From Bacteroidota bacterium (GTDB lineage: Bacteria; Bacteroidota; Bacteroidia; NS11-12g; UBA955), in contig SXYY01000108.1 in the NCBI GenBank assembly GCA_005788145.1, forward strand, positions 1 through 17,497: a DNA stretch of 17,497 nucleotides, in the 5' to 3' direction. The translations under genes were made by a program, and so were the position numbers. The notes under the pieces are model-generated. The model did not search any database. It had not been told where the DNA came from and saw only the letters and a program-made list of their open reading frames with translations. Below, piece by piece: positions 8,286-16,151 of this stretch (its first letter is position 1; each line of letters starts with the position of its first letter).

Positions 8286-9536
8286 TTGCGCACCCTAGCC
8301 TTCATATTGCTCTTGATAGCCTCCCTGTTTCCAAGCACCGGAGAAGCCCAATCACGAAAACAATTGGAAGCCAAACGCAAGAAGATGCAGCGCGTGATCG
8401 CCGAACAAAAAAAGGCCCTCACCAGCACACAAAAAGAGAAAACCGTTACGCTCGACAAACTGAATTCGCTGAACCAAATTATCCAACAGCGACAGGTGGT
8501 TATTAAAAACTTGGGCATGGAAATTCGCTCAGTGAACTATGAGCTAGGACAGAAACAAAAATACCTCGACAGTTTGAGTAAGGAGCACGATGCCCAACAA
8601 CTCAAGCTGAGAAAGACCATCATCAAGGCTTATAAAACGCGCAAAAGCGGTCGGGAAATCGCCTTTGTTTTCTCGTCAAAGTCCATATCTCAAGCCATGC
8701 GGCGATGGAAGTACTTGCGCAAAATCTCTAGATACCGCAGACACCAAATCAGTGCCATCATGGCACAATCCAAATCGTTGGGAAAAACCATTAGTCAGCT
8801 CGAAAATGTAAAACAGGAAAAATCGGTCCTGATGGGAGAAAACGAAAAGGAATCAAAAGAACTTGAAACTGATAAACAGGCAAAACAAACCCTCGTGAAG
8901 GAGCTTTCGGGCAGAGAGGAAGAGCTCCGCGACCGAATCCGTCAAAACGAAAAAGCCATCGCCCGTTTGAACAATGAAATCAGTCGTTTGATTGCAAGAG
9001 AAATAGAAGCTGAGCGCAAACGCAAAGCGAGGGCCGCTACCTCCGCTGCCAAAGCAAGATCGGGCAGTACAGGTTCCGCTGCGGGAAAAGAAAACCTGTT
9101 ATCGCCACAAGCCAAAGCCATTGGCGGGGCTTTCTCAAAAAACAAAGGCAACCTACCTTGGCCCGTAGAGCGCGGATTTGTTTCTCAAACATTTGGCGTC
9201 CATGAACATCCTGATCTCGAGGGCATTACCACCGTGAATAATGGCGTAGACATCACATCCCCAAAGGGTTCGTTGGCAAGTGCCGTTTTTGAAGGTACCG
9301 TCAGCGCAATCCTCAATATTCCCGGGCAAGGTCAAGCAGTGCTTGTCAATCATGGCGATTTCTTCACCGTTTACTCCCACCTTTCCGTCGTACTGGTCGA
9401 AAAAGGACAAGTCATTCGCATGAACCAACACATTGGCAAGGTGATGACCGACGAAGATGGCAAAGCGGTCCTGCAATTCCAGGTGTGGCATGGCCAAGAG
9501 AAACAAAATCCCCAAAGCTGGCTTCAGGGGCGTTAA
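8286..9536 (+). CDS. EnvC-like murein hydrolase activator (coiled coil plus degenerate M23/LytM domain)
   Basis: A 416-residue exported protein starting at a TTG codon 4 nt after the DUF4292 stop. This start gives a good signal peptide (MRTLAFILLLIASLFPSTGEA|Q), and no in-frame ATG could. Residues about 22-250 are charged coiled coil (KRKKMQRVIAEQKKAL onward, rich in K/E/Q heptads). A low-complexity Ala/Ser/Gly linker follows, and then an M23/LytM domain from about 290. The zinc ligands are not conserved: the HxxxD position reads NNGVD (318-322) and the HxH position reads LQF (396-398). EnvC and NlpD-type proteins show the same loss and work by activating cell-wall amidases at the septum rather than cutting peptidoglycan themselves. 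That role is inferred here by similarity. Confidence 0.88.
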   Translation: MRTLAFILLLIASLFPSTGEAQSRKQLEAKRKKMQRVIAEQKKALTSTQKEKTVTLDKLNSLNQIIQQRQVVIKNLGMEIRSVNYELGQKQKYLDSLSKEHDAQQLKLRKTIIKAYKTRKSGREIAFVFSSKSISQAMRRWKYLRKISRYRRHQISAIMAQSKSLGKTISQLENVKQEKSVLMGENEKESKELETDKQAKQTLVKELSGREEELRDRIRQNEKAIARLNNEISRLIAREIEAERKRKARAATSAAKARSGSTGSAAGKENLLSPQAKAIGGAFSKNKGNLPWPVERGFVSQTFGVHEHPDLEGITTVNNGVDITSPKGSLASAVFEGTVSAILNIPGQGQAVLVNHGDFFTVYSHLSVVLVEKGQVIRMNQHIGKVMTDEDGKAVLQFQVWHGQEKQNPQSWLQGR

Positions 9537-9554
9537 CTTCCAAAATCGATTCCC

Positions 9555-9562
9555 TAACTTTG
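9555..9562 (+). promoter_or_regulatory. -7 promoter box TAACTTTG for the 3-hydroxyacyl-CoA dehydrogenase
   Basis: TAACTTTG fits TAnnTTTG exactly and lies in the 31 bp gap after the EnvC-like gene. It ends 5 nt before the first ATG (9568) and 8 nt before the second (9571), again predicting a leaderless or near-leaderless mRNA. Confidence 0.6.
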
Positions 9563-9567
9563 AAATT

Positions 9568-10410
9568 ATGATGAAAGTGGCAGTCATTGGCGCCGGTGTA
9601 ATGGGATCAGGTATCGCCCTGTGTAGCATTCAAGCCGGATATCCAACCGTTTTGTTCGATGTACATCCGGGAGCTTTGGAAAAAGGGCTTGCATACATAC
9701 ACTCACAATTCGATGTAGCCGTCGCAAAAGGGAAAACCACGACGGAAAAAGCAACCCAAGCTTTGTCGCTTTTGAGTACCACACCGGACCGAGCAACTTT
9801 GGTTGCAGATTTTATCATTGAAGCAGTGTTGGAGCAACTGTCCATTAAGCGGGAATTGTTTGGCTTTCTGGAAACCATTAATCGCCCCGAAACAATCTTC
9901 GCCACCAACACTTCCAGTATTCCCATCACGCAAATTGCGGCAGTGCTCAAACACCCCGAAAGAGTGGTCGGTGTGCATTTTTTCAACCCCGCCCATATCA
10001 TGAAGTTGGTAGAGGTAATCAAGGGTGTGGCCACGGACCCTTCTGTTGCGGAGAAGGCCTTTGCTTGGTCTCAATCACTTGGAAAAACAACTGTTTATGC
10101 TGCAGATGCACCCGGATTTATCGTAAATCGCGTGGCCAGACATTACTATGTTGAAAGTTTAAAAGCCCTTGAAGAAAATACCGCGTCCTTTGAGAGCATC
10201 GATAGACTCATGGAAAGCAGCGGCTTTAAAATGGGTCCATTTCGACTCATGGATTTAATTGGTGTGGATACCAACTTTAGCGTTACAAGTTCCATGTTCC
10301 AACAGTTTCACTACGATCCAAAGTTCCGACCCAATCGCATCCAACAACAAAAAGTAGAAGCCGGACACCACGGCAAGAAAACCAAACAGGGCTTTTACAA
10401 ATACGAATAA
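9568..10410 (+). CDS. 3-hydroxybutyryl-CoA (3-hydroxyacyl-CoA) dehydrogenase, NAD-dependent
   Basis: A 280-residue single-function enzyme that interconverts 3-hydroxyacyl-CoA and 3-oxoacyl-CoA with NAD(H), in fatty acid or butyrate-type metabolism. The N-terminal Rossmann motif is GAGVMGSG. ATNTSS and the signature HFFNPAHIMKLVEV carry the catalytic pair H137 and E149. DAPGFIVNR and GPFRLMDLIGVD mark the C-terminal helical domain, and the protein ends at the usual GFYKY. Two adjacent ATG codons (9568 and 9571) are equally possible starts. A longer open frame from 9457 was rejected because it overlaps the end of the EnvC-like gene and adds nothing conserved. It could be called hbd or paaH-like; substrate chain length is not decidable. 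Confidence 0.95.
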   Translation: MMKVAVIGAGVMGSGIALCSIQAGYPTVLFDVHPGALEKGLAYIHSQFDVAVAKGKTTTEKATQALSLLSTTPDRATLVADFIIEAVLEQLSIKRELFGFLETINRPETIFATNTSSIPITQIAAVLKHPERVVGVHFFNPAHIMKLVEVIKGVATDPSVAEKAFAWSQSLGKTTVYAADAPGFIVNRVARHYYVESLKALEENTASFESIDRLMESSGFKMGPFRLMDLIGVDTNFSVTSSMFQQFHYDPKFRPNRIQQQKVEAGHHGKKTKQGFYKYE

Positions 10411-10422
10411 TTCAACCCATCG

Positions 10423-10884
10423 ATGAAACGTGGACTGTTCTACCTCTTGATTGTTGCTTCCGCTGGCTTGCTATCATTGATTGCATGCGACGATACCAAT
10501 CAAACCACAGAACAGATTCCTACAGGGCCTGTAAACATCAATATCGATCTCAATTTACCCGCTTACATGCACCTCGCCAATCCCGGCAGTCATGCATATT
10601 TTGACGGTGGTGTAAAAGGTGTTTTGGTGATTCACGACTATGAAGACAATTGGTTTGCTTTTGAACGCGGTTGTGCATTTGAACCTTTGTCTGCCTGCGC
10701 AAGGGTTTGGGCCGATTCCATAAATATCCAATTACAATGCGGAACCCCCACCTCTACGGGGTTTCAACCCTGCTGTAGTTCAAAATATTCTTACAATGGA
10801 TTTCCATTGGAAGGCGAAGCCCGAGGTCGACTTGCCCGCTACCAAATTCAACGAAATGGTAACGCAGTGACGGTATATAACTGA
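10423..10884 (+). CDS. Small lipoprotein resembling a Rieske domain without histidine ligands
   Basis: A 153-residue lipoprotein. The signal peptide ends in the lipobox LIAC with lipidated Cys22, followed by Asp-Asp. The rest resembles a Bacteroidota family of small Rieske-like lipoproteins that I recognise by layout: VNINIDLNLPAY, a central FERGCAFEP where a Rieske protein has Cys-x-His, and CCSSKYSYNGFPLEGEARG where a Rieske protein has Cys-x-x-His-G-S-x-F and the GPA segment. Cysteines 84, 92, 106, 117 and 118 are present, but the histidines that bind the second iron are not, so a normal [2Fe-2S] cluster is unlikely. The cysteines could form disulphides or bind another metal. It lies 12 nt after the dehydrogenase and may share its transcript. 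No function is known to me. Confidence 0.75.
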   Translation: MKRGLFYLLIVASAGLLSLIACDDTNQTTEQIPTGPVNINIDLNLPAYMHLANPGSHAYFDGGVKGVLVIHDYEDNWFAFERGCAFEPLSACARVWADSINIQLQCGTPTSTGFQPCCSSKYSYNGFPLEGEARGRLARYQIQRNGNAVTVYN

Positions 10885-10977
10885 GGCAATTGCACGAGTT
10901 TTTTTTAGCCCGCACAATTATGGGAATAAAAAATGGGTAAAATTTGTGAAAAAAGTTTTTTTTAACCCCTCATTTCC
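10885..10977 (+). promoter_or_regulatory. A/T-tract region upstream of the ompA-like promoter
   Basis: This gap holds two T8 runs (near 10901 and 10956) and an A6-G-T8 block just upstream of the -7 box. No clean hairpin precedes the first T-run, so I do not call a terminator for the lipoprotein gene. The A/T tracts are placed like an UP element or curved DNA, as expected for a strongly expressed outer membrane protein gene. This is inference. Confidence 0.35.
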
Positions 10978-10985
10978 TATATTTG
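10978..10985 (+). promoter_or_regulatory. -7 promoter box TATATTTG for the ompA-like gene
   Basis: TATATTTG fits TAnnTTTG exactly and ends 34 nt before the start codon, giving a leader of roughly 28 nt that is A/T-rich and has no Shine-Dalgarno sequence. No TTTG is seen at the -33 distance; an A/T tract occupies that place. Confidence 0.6.
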
Positions 10986-11019
10986 TCAACTACTATAACC
11001 CTATTCTAACGGAATATCT

Positions 11020-12651
11020 ATGCAAAAAAACTACTTCAAATCAACCGTTTTTGCAGCACTAGCCACTTTGTGTTCGGTGCCTGCGCAAGCCCAATCGCCC
11101 GGATCCCACTCCCTAGAAATTGGTGGCGGTCTCCACGAGTATATGGGTGACCTTGGCTCGTCTTTGGGATTTGCCCGCAGACCCGACTACCAAGCTGTTC
11201 AAATCAATTTCGGTTACTATGTAAGTCCTGCCCTGGATTTGGTTGCCAATTTATCAACCGGTGATGTCGGTTATGCCCGTAAGTGGGAAGGATGGAACTT
11301 GCGTCCAGAATACATGTACCAATCTTTCCGTGCAAACGTTGCTGACCTTACTGTTGGTGCCCGTTTTAAACTGAATAATGGTAGCATTCTATCTGAGGAT
11401 GCCAAGATTGCTCCTTATTTCCAAGCGGGTTTGGGTGGTTTTTATGCGCACAGTAAAATCACTTGGGGTCCACACCCTTATGTACAAGACGAGTTCTACT
11501 ACGATCTCACCAAGAAGCCTGCCATCACAGAATTGAACGCCGCCGTTCAAGGTGCATTTGGTATCAACTTCTACATTACAGAAAGAATTGGTTTGCGTTA
11601 TAGCTTTACCGCTACTTATACCATGTCTGATATTTGGGATGGTGCTACACAATCCTACCCTGATCCAGTACACAATATCTACAAGCACCAGTTGTGGCGT
11701 ACAAATGACATGTATGCGTTGCATGCCTTGTCTTTGACCATGGCTGTAGGTGAAGGAATGGGATCATCGCCCAAAGCACCCAAAGACAAAGACGAAGATG
11801 GTGTTCCAGACAAATACGATTTGTGTAAGAATACCGAAGCCAAATACCGTCGTTATGTTGACAGCGTAGGTTGTCCTGCAGATACTGATAAAGATGGCAT
11901 TTTGGATGCTGATGACAAATGTCCTGATGTTGCAGGTCCTGCCGAATTCGGTGGTTGCCCTGATTCAGATGCCGATGGTATCCAAGACAAAGTGGACGCA
12001 TGTCCAAACATCGCGGGTATTGCCAAATTCAATGGTTGCCCTGACACTGACGGTGATGGTGTTTCTGATAAGGAAGACGGCTGTCCTACCATTGCTGGTT
12101 TACCTGCATTCGGTGGTTGCCCCGATACCGATGGTGACGGCGTAGAAGATCGCAAAGACAAATGTCCAAATATTGCCGGTGCAATCGCTGGTGAAGGTTG
12201 TCCCGATACAGACGGTGATGGTGTCTTCAACAACGTTGACAAATGTCCTGATGTAGCTGGAACCGTTGCAAGCAAAGGTTGCCCTGAAATCAAAAAAGAA
12301 GTGGTTCAAAAAATCAACTTGGCTGCTAAAGGCATCAATTTCGAAAACGGCAAAGCAGTAATCACTGCGGGTTCATTCAAGAGCTTGGATGATTTGGCTA
12401 CCTTGTTGAATACCTACCCAGGAGCAAGTGTTGAAATTCAAGGACACACCGATAACAACGGAACCCCTGAAGCCAACAAAATATTGAGTCAAGACCGTGC
12501 CAACGCTGTAAAGCGTTACTTGGCAGCTGGTGGTGTTGCTGAAGCCCGCATGACTGCATTTGGTTATGGTCAAGAGATGCCTATCGCCGACAATGCTACA
12601 CCTGCAGGCAAAGCGAAAAACCGTCGCGTAGACTTTAAATTGAGTTACTAA
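11020..12651 (+). CDS. OmpA family outer membrane protein with thrombospondin type 3 repeats
   Basis: A 543-residue protein in three parts after a signal peptide (cut near AQA|Q, residue 24). Residues about 25-245 have alternating strands of an outer membrane beta-barrel. Residues 256-421 hold about six calcium-binding thrombospondin type 3 repeats of DxDxDGxxD-x(n)-CP form. Residues about 430-543 are an OmpA C-terminal peptidoglycan-binding domain, with GHTDNNG and the diaminopimelate-contacting pair D478 and R493, spaced 15 residues as in OmpA homologues. It should tie the outer membrane to peptidoglycan. Codons favour T-ending forms (GGT, GAT, GCT), unlike the neighbours, consistent with high expression. 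It is monocistronic, with its own promoter and terminator. Confidence 0.95.
   Translation: MQKNYFKSTVFAALATLCSVPAQAQSPGSHSLEIGGGLHEYMGDLGSSLGFARRPDYQAVQINFGYYVSPALDLVANLSTGDVGYARKWEGWNLRPEYMYQSFRANVADLTVGARFKLNNGSILSEDAKIAPYFQAGLGGFYAHSKITWGPHPYVQDEFYYDLTKKPAITELNAAVQGAFGINFYITERIGLRYSFTATYTMSDIWDGATQSYPDPVHNIYKHQLWRTNDMYALHALSLTMAVGEGMGSSPKAPKDKDEDGVPDKYDLCKNTEAKYRRYVDSVGCPADTDKDGILDADDKCPDVAGPAEFGGCPDSDADGIQDKVDACPNIAGIAKFNGCPDTDGDGVSDKEDGCPTIAGLPAFGGCPDTDGDGVEDRKDKCPNIAGAIAGEGCPDTDGDGVFNNVDKCPDVAGTVASKGCPEIKKEVVQKINLAAKGINFENGKAVITAGSFKSLDDLATLLNTYPGASVEIQGHTDNNGTPEANKILSQDRANAVKRYLAAGGVAEARMTAFGYGQEMPIADNATPAGKAKNRRVDFKLSY
11785..12282 (+). repeat. Thrombospondin type 3 repeat array within the ompA-like gene
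   Basis: About six imperfect in-frame units of roughly 70-80 bp each encode an acidic calcium-binding loop (such as DTDGDGVSDKEDGCP) followed by a short Ile/Val-Ala-Gly linker and Gly-Cys-Pro. Cysteines occur in pairs per repeat. The array forms a rigid spacer between barrel and wall-binding domain. Unit number could vary between strains through slippage or recombination. Confidence 0.85.
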
Positions 12652-12671
12652 GATTATTAATTGCATAGAAC

Positions 12672-12706
12672 AAAAAAGGCTGCCAATGGGCAGCCTTTTT
12701 TGTTTT
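12672..12706 (+). terminator. Symmetric rho-independent terminator after the ompA-like gene
   Basis: A perfect 13 bp stem (AAAAAAGGCTGCC at 12672-12684 and its complement at 12689-12701) encloses the 4 nt loop AATG. The right arm runs into T-rich sequence to 12706. The A-tract on the left means it can also work on the minus strand, although no minus-strand gene converges here. It separates ompA from the M1 peptidase gene. Confidence 0.92.
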
Positions 12707-12734
12707 CAATTGCCCCGATCTACCTTTCAATCGC

Positions 12735-12742
12735 TAACTTCG
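12735..12742 (+). promoter_or_regulatory. -7 promoter box TAACTTCG for the M1 peptidase
   Basis: TAACTTCG ends 4 nt before the ATG. A TTG at 12710-12712, 22 nt upstream of the box, is a plausible -33 element. The position predicts a leaderless mRNA. Confidence 0.55.
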
Positions 12743-12746
12743 TTCT

Positions 12747-15700
12747 ATGTCGACCCGCCACTCCTTCGGATATGCATTAGCCATCCTCATTGGCTCTGCT
12801 TTTTACTCCAAAGCCTCGATCGCCCAATATCCCATTAGTCAGTCCGCAGCCCAAAATCCAACCAACCCATACCAATCGCCCAACAATCCCCACTACTGGA
12901 AAAACAAAAAACCCTATGAAGGCTATTGGCAACAGGATGTGCACTATACCATCAAAGCCATACTAAACGACAACGCCGAAATCATCAATGGGCAAGAAAC
13001 CCTCGTCTATACCAACAACTCACCCAATACCCTCACCGAAGCCTATTTTCACCTATACCAAAATGCCGTGCAGCCCGGGTCGCTTACCGATGAACTTTAC
13101 AAGCAAAATCGCGCCAAGGTCACCTACGGACAGTATGAATCGCAAAAACTGGGCACCGTCATCCACAACATCAAAATCAACCCCGAAGAAACCCCCATCA
13201 AAGACGAACCCCGAGAATCCCAAAACATCGCCTTCGAAATCCAAAATACCCTCCTCAAAATCAAACTACCCACCCCCCTCAAACCCGGGGAGCAGATTAC
13301 TTTCCAAATCAACTTCACCACCTACTTCGACCGCGGCAGCATCCGTCGTCGCATGAAGGTATACGACCACCACGGATACAAACACTTCAACGGCGTACAT
13401 TGGTATCCCAGAATCTGCGTCTACGACCGCAAGTTTACTTGGGAAACCGACCAACACGTTGAAAAGGAATTCTATGGCGATTACGGATACTTCGACGTAT
13501 CCCTCACCTTGCCCAACCACTACATCGCCGAAGCCACCGGCACCCTGGTCAACAAAGACGAAGTCATGCCCATGGCCTTGAGAAAACAACTCGACATCGC
13601 CAATTTCAAAGACAAACCCATCGGCTCGCAGCCCTCGGTGATTGTTCAGCCCGATGGCACATACAAAACTTGGCACTATCAGGCCGTGAATGTACACGAC
13701 TTCGCATGGACCGCCGACCCTACTTACCGGATTGGTGAAACCACATGGAACGGCGTACAATGCATCGCCATCGCCCAAGAAAACAACGCCGCCGGATGGC
13801 AACAAACCGCCCAATTCACCGCCAAAGTCATCGCCACCTATAGCCGCGATTTTGGTATGTACAACTACCCAAAAATTGTTTGCGCCGATGCCGCGGATGG
13901 CATGGAATACCCCATGATTACCCTCGATGGCGGATACTACCCCAGCCACCAAAGTCTCATCGCGCACGAAGTTGGCCACAACTGGTTCTTCGGCATGGTG
14001 GGATCCAACGAAACCTATCGCGCCGCCCTGGATGAAGGCTTTACCCAATTCCTCACCGCCTGGTGCATGCGCAAACTCACCAAAGAATCTCAGCCCGAAC
14101 TCAAACGCGCCTTCGCTGGCTATATGGAAGATGCTATCGATGGTACCGATGAAATCCTAGAAACCCATTCCAACGATTTTCATTCGGCCACAGGACATGG
14201 CGGTGGTTACAAACACGTGTACTACAAAACCGCCTCCATGCTTTACAACTTGCAGTACTATTTGGGCGACTCTGTCTTTCTACAAGCCATGAAAAACTAT
14301 GTAGAACAATGGAAATTCTGTCACCCGTATATTGAGGATTTTAGGAATTCTATCATACAAAGTACCCAAACCGATCTCAATGCCTTCTTCGATCAGTGGT
14401 TTCAGACCAACAAAGCAGCCGATTACAGCATAAAACGAATCACCCCCCTCAAACAAGCCAATTACTACCGCGTTACCCTGCAACGCCATGGCAAAATGGT
14501 GATGCCTGTAGACCTCGACTTCCTCATCTCACCAAACACCACACAAAGCACAGTCAATACCAACAGAAACAGCAACCGCAATGTTTCACAATCCGATATC
14601 TTGTACGCCGTAACCATCCCCGTAAGCCAATACCAAAAACCCGGTCGCTACAACCTCAAACCCTGGATTGGCTGGGACAGACTCCGTCCCACCTACACCT
14701 TCGACATCGAAATGCCGATAGACGGTAAAGTAAAACAAGTATGGTTGGATCGCAGCGGCCGACTGGCCGATATCAACCGCGTCAACAACGTCTGGAAGAA
14801 ACGCAGTGAGTGGCAGCTCGACCTCGGCAACGGAGAAAATACCAACTACTTGGGTGTTTACCAAGGACTCATCCGGCCCGCCGTGAGATACAATGTGGCG
14901 TCCGGCGTGCTGCTGGGAGCGCAAGCGAGCGGACAGTATGCCGGACGGAAAAAGCAATTCATGCTCGGTCTATGGTACGCAACCGGCCTAGAATCGCGTT
15001 ATACCCCCACCCAACAATTGCAGTACCAAGCTGAATTCAAACACCAAACCCGCGGCGGTGGCACCTACTACTACCAATCCCTCCTCTACAACGAAATCAA
15101 CACCCACGAAATGGGCTGGTTCAACCAACTCGGCAAAACCGAATACGGCCTGTATGGAAAATCCATGCAGCGCTACCATCGCCTTCAATACAACATAGAT
15201 CACCCTCTCTATAACCCCTGGATTAATAGCCAGGCATCCGGTCGCGACCCTTATTTTCCTCAAAGAGATCAATTGGATGGATTTCTTTCAACGGCCAACC
15301 AATGGAGTTATTTAGCGCAAGCACACCTAAACCTATACATAAAACAAGGGTACAGTGGTTGGAGCAGATCAGGTTCTGTGCGATTCGATATGCGGATGCC
15401 TTCGCCATGGAGTAAATCACAATACGGCTTCGTTCAACTTGAATGGAAACACTTCCAACCCATTGGCAAAACACTGCTACGCCTTCGATCTCTAGCCTAT
15501 TATGGTGGAGGCAACAACCCAACACCCGAATCGGTTCTGTATCTGGCCTCTGCCAACCCCGAAGACGCATTCCAACAAGATATCTACCGCGATTTTGGTA
15601 TGTATAACCTCAAAAATAGCAGCGCCCAATGGAGCACCATTCAAGTCAACGGCGGACTCAACTTGCGGGGATTTAACGGCTACAGCGCACCCAAGACCAT

Positions 15701-16115
15701 AAAGCAAGCCAATGGAAACGATACCACCCTCGCATTCTTTAGGGGGAATCAAGGACTGGGCATCAATGCCGCCCTTGATCTAACACCATTTTTTCGCTGG
15801 GTCCCAAAAGTTAAAATGCTTGGTATCAATCCATACTTGTTTGGGGATGGAGGTGTTATCGGACAGCCACTCAGCATTTTAAATGATCAGAAAGAACTCG
15901 TCACGCATCAAGTATACAGCCGATTACTTGCCGATGCGGGTTTCGGCGCAAGTGTCAACCTTAGAAACTGGTCCAACTTGACTAAAAACAAAGCCATGCG
16001 TGCGGCAAAACCCATTAATCTTCGAGTTGATTTTCCCATTTGGGTAAATGCCGTCCAAAACGATGGCTCCTTCGTACAATTTAGAATGCGGGTAAGCGTA
16101 GGAACGGATTTCTAA
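12747..16115 (+). CDS. M1 family zinc metallopeptidase fused to a C-terminal Omp85-like outer membrane barrel
   Basis: A 1122-residue exported protein, much longer than an M1 catalytic unit alone. After a signal peptide (cut near SIA|Q, residue 26) comes an M1 N-terminal beta domain, then GMEYPM (385-390) in place of GAMEN, and the zinc site HEVGH (407-411) with E430 exactly 18 residues on in LDEGFTQF. YYK at 492-494 supplies the likely transition-state tyrosine. From about residue 689 the sequence becomes alternating aromatic beta-strands with polar turns. LRGF (973-976) matches the (V/L)RG(F/Y) lid-loop motif of Omp85 proteins and lies 148 residues before the end, close to its place in BamA. 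The last residue is Phe, as in outer membrane beta-signals. I infer a peptidase anchored by its own barrel. The barrel assignment rests on motifs only. Confidence 0.85.
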   Translation: MSTRHSFGYALAILIGSAFYSKASIAQYPISQSAAQNPTNPYQSPNNPHYWKNKKPYEGYWQQDVHYTIKAILNDNAEIINGQETLVYTNNSPNTLTEAYFHLYQNAVQPGSLTDELYKQNRAKVTYGQYESQKLGTVIHNIKINPEETPIKDEPRESQNIAFEIQNTLLKIKLPTPLKPGEQITFQINFTTYFDRGSIRRRMKVYDHHGYKHFNGVHWYPRICVYDRKFTWETDQHVEKEFYGDYGYFDVSLTLPNHYIAEATGTLVNKDEVMPMALRKQLDIANFKDKPIGSQPSVIVQPDGTYKTWHYQAVNVHDFAWTADPTYRIGETTWNGVQCIAIAQENNAAGWQQTAQFTAKVIATYSRDFGMYNYPKIVCADAADGMEYPMITLDGGYYPSHQSLIAHEVGHNWFFGMVGSNETYRAALDEGFTQFLTAWCMRKLTKESQPELKRAFAGYMEDAIDGTDEILETHSNDFHSATGHGGGYKHVYYKTASMLYNLQYYLGDSVFLQAMKNYVEQWKFCHPYIEDFRNSIIQSTQTDLNAFFDQWFQTNKAADYSIKRITPLKQANYYRVTLQRHGKMVMPVDLDFLISPNTTQSTVNTNRNSNRNVSQSDILYAVTIPVSQYQKPGRYNLKPWIGWDRLRPTYTFDIEMPIDGKVKQVWLDRSGRLADINRVNNVWKKRSEWQLDLGNGENTNYLGVYQGLIRPAVRYNVASGVLLGAQASGQYAGRKKQFMLGLWYATGLESRYTPTQQLQYQAEFKHQTRGGGTYYYQSLLYNEINTHEMGWFNQLGKTEYGLYGKSMQRYHRLQYNIDHPLYNPWINSQASGRDPYFPQRDQLDGFLSTANQWSYLAQAHLNLYIKQGYSGWSRSGSVRFDMRMPSPWSKSQYGFVQLEWKHFQPIGKTLLRLRSLAYYGGGNNPTPESVLYLASANPEDAFQQDIYRDFGMYNLKNSSAQWSTIQVNGGLNLRGFNGYSAPKTIKQANGNDTTLAFFRGNQGLGINAALDLTPFFRWVPKVKMLGINPYLFGDGGVIGQPLSILNDQKELVTHQVYSRLLADAGFGASVNLRNWSNLTKNKAMRAAKPINLRVDFPIWVNAVQNDGSFVQFRMRVSVGTDF

Positions 16116-16139
16116 CGATAAACCGCCCTCCTTTTCTTG

Positions 16140-16147
16140 TAACTTTG
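16140..16147 (+). promoter_or_regulatory. -7 promoter box TAACTTTG for the DUF3822-rsmD-coaD unit
   Basis: TAACTTTG fits TAnnTTTG exactly, lies in the 36 bp gap after the M1 gene and ends 4 nt before a GTG start codon. No clear -33 element or upstream terminator is visible. Confidence 0.6.
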
Positions 16148-16151
16148 TAGC

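Noticed and set aside
9457..9567. Upstream start for the 3-hydroxyacyl-CoA dehydrogenase
   Set aside because: It lies inside the EnvC-like gene; the Rossmann motif begins right after 9568 and a promoter box lies between.
10885..10910. T8 run after the lipoprotein gene as a terminator
   Set aside because: The sequence before the T-run contains only the short palindrome GCAATTGC with no loop, so no stable hairpin can be drawn.
13266..14048. 260-codon open frame on the minus strand opposite the M1 catalytic domain
   Set aside because: The zinc-site sequence on the plus strand proves that the other strand codes; the antisense product is Gly/Val-rich and unlike any protein I know.
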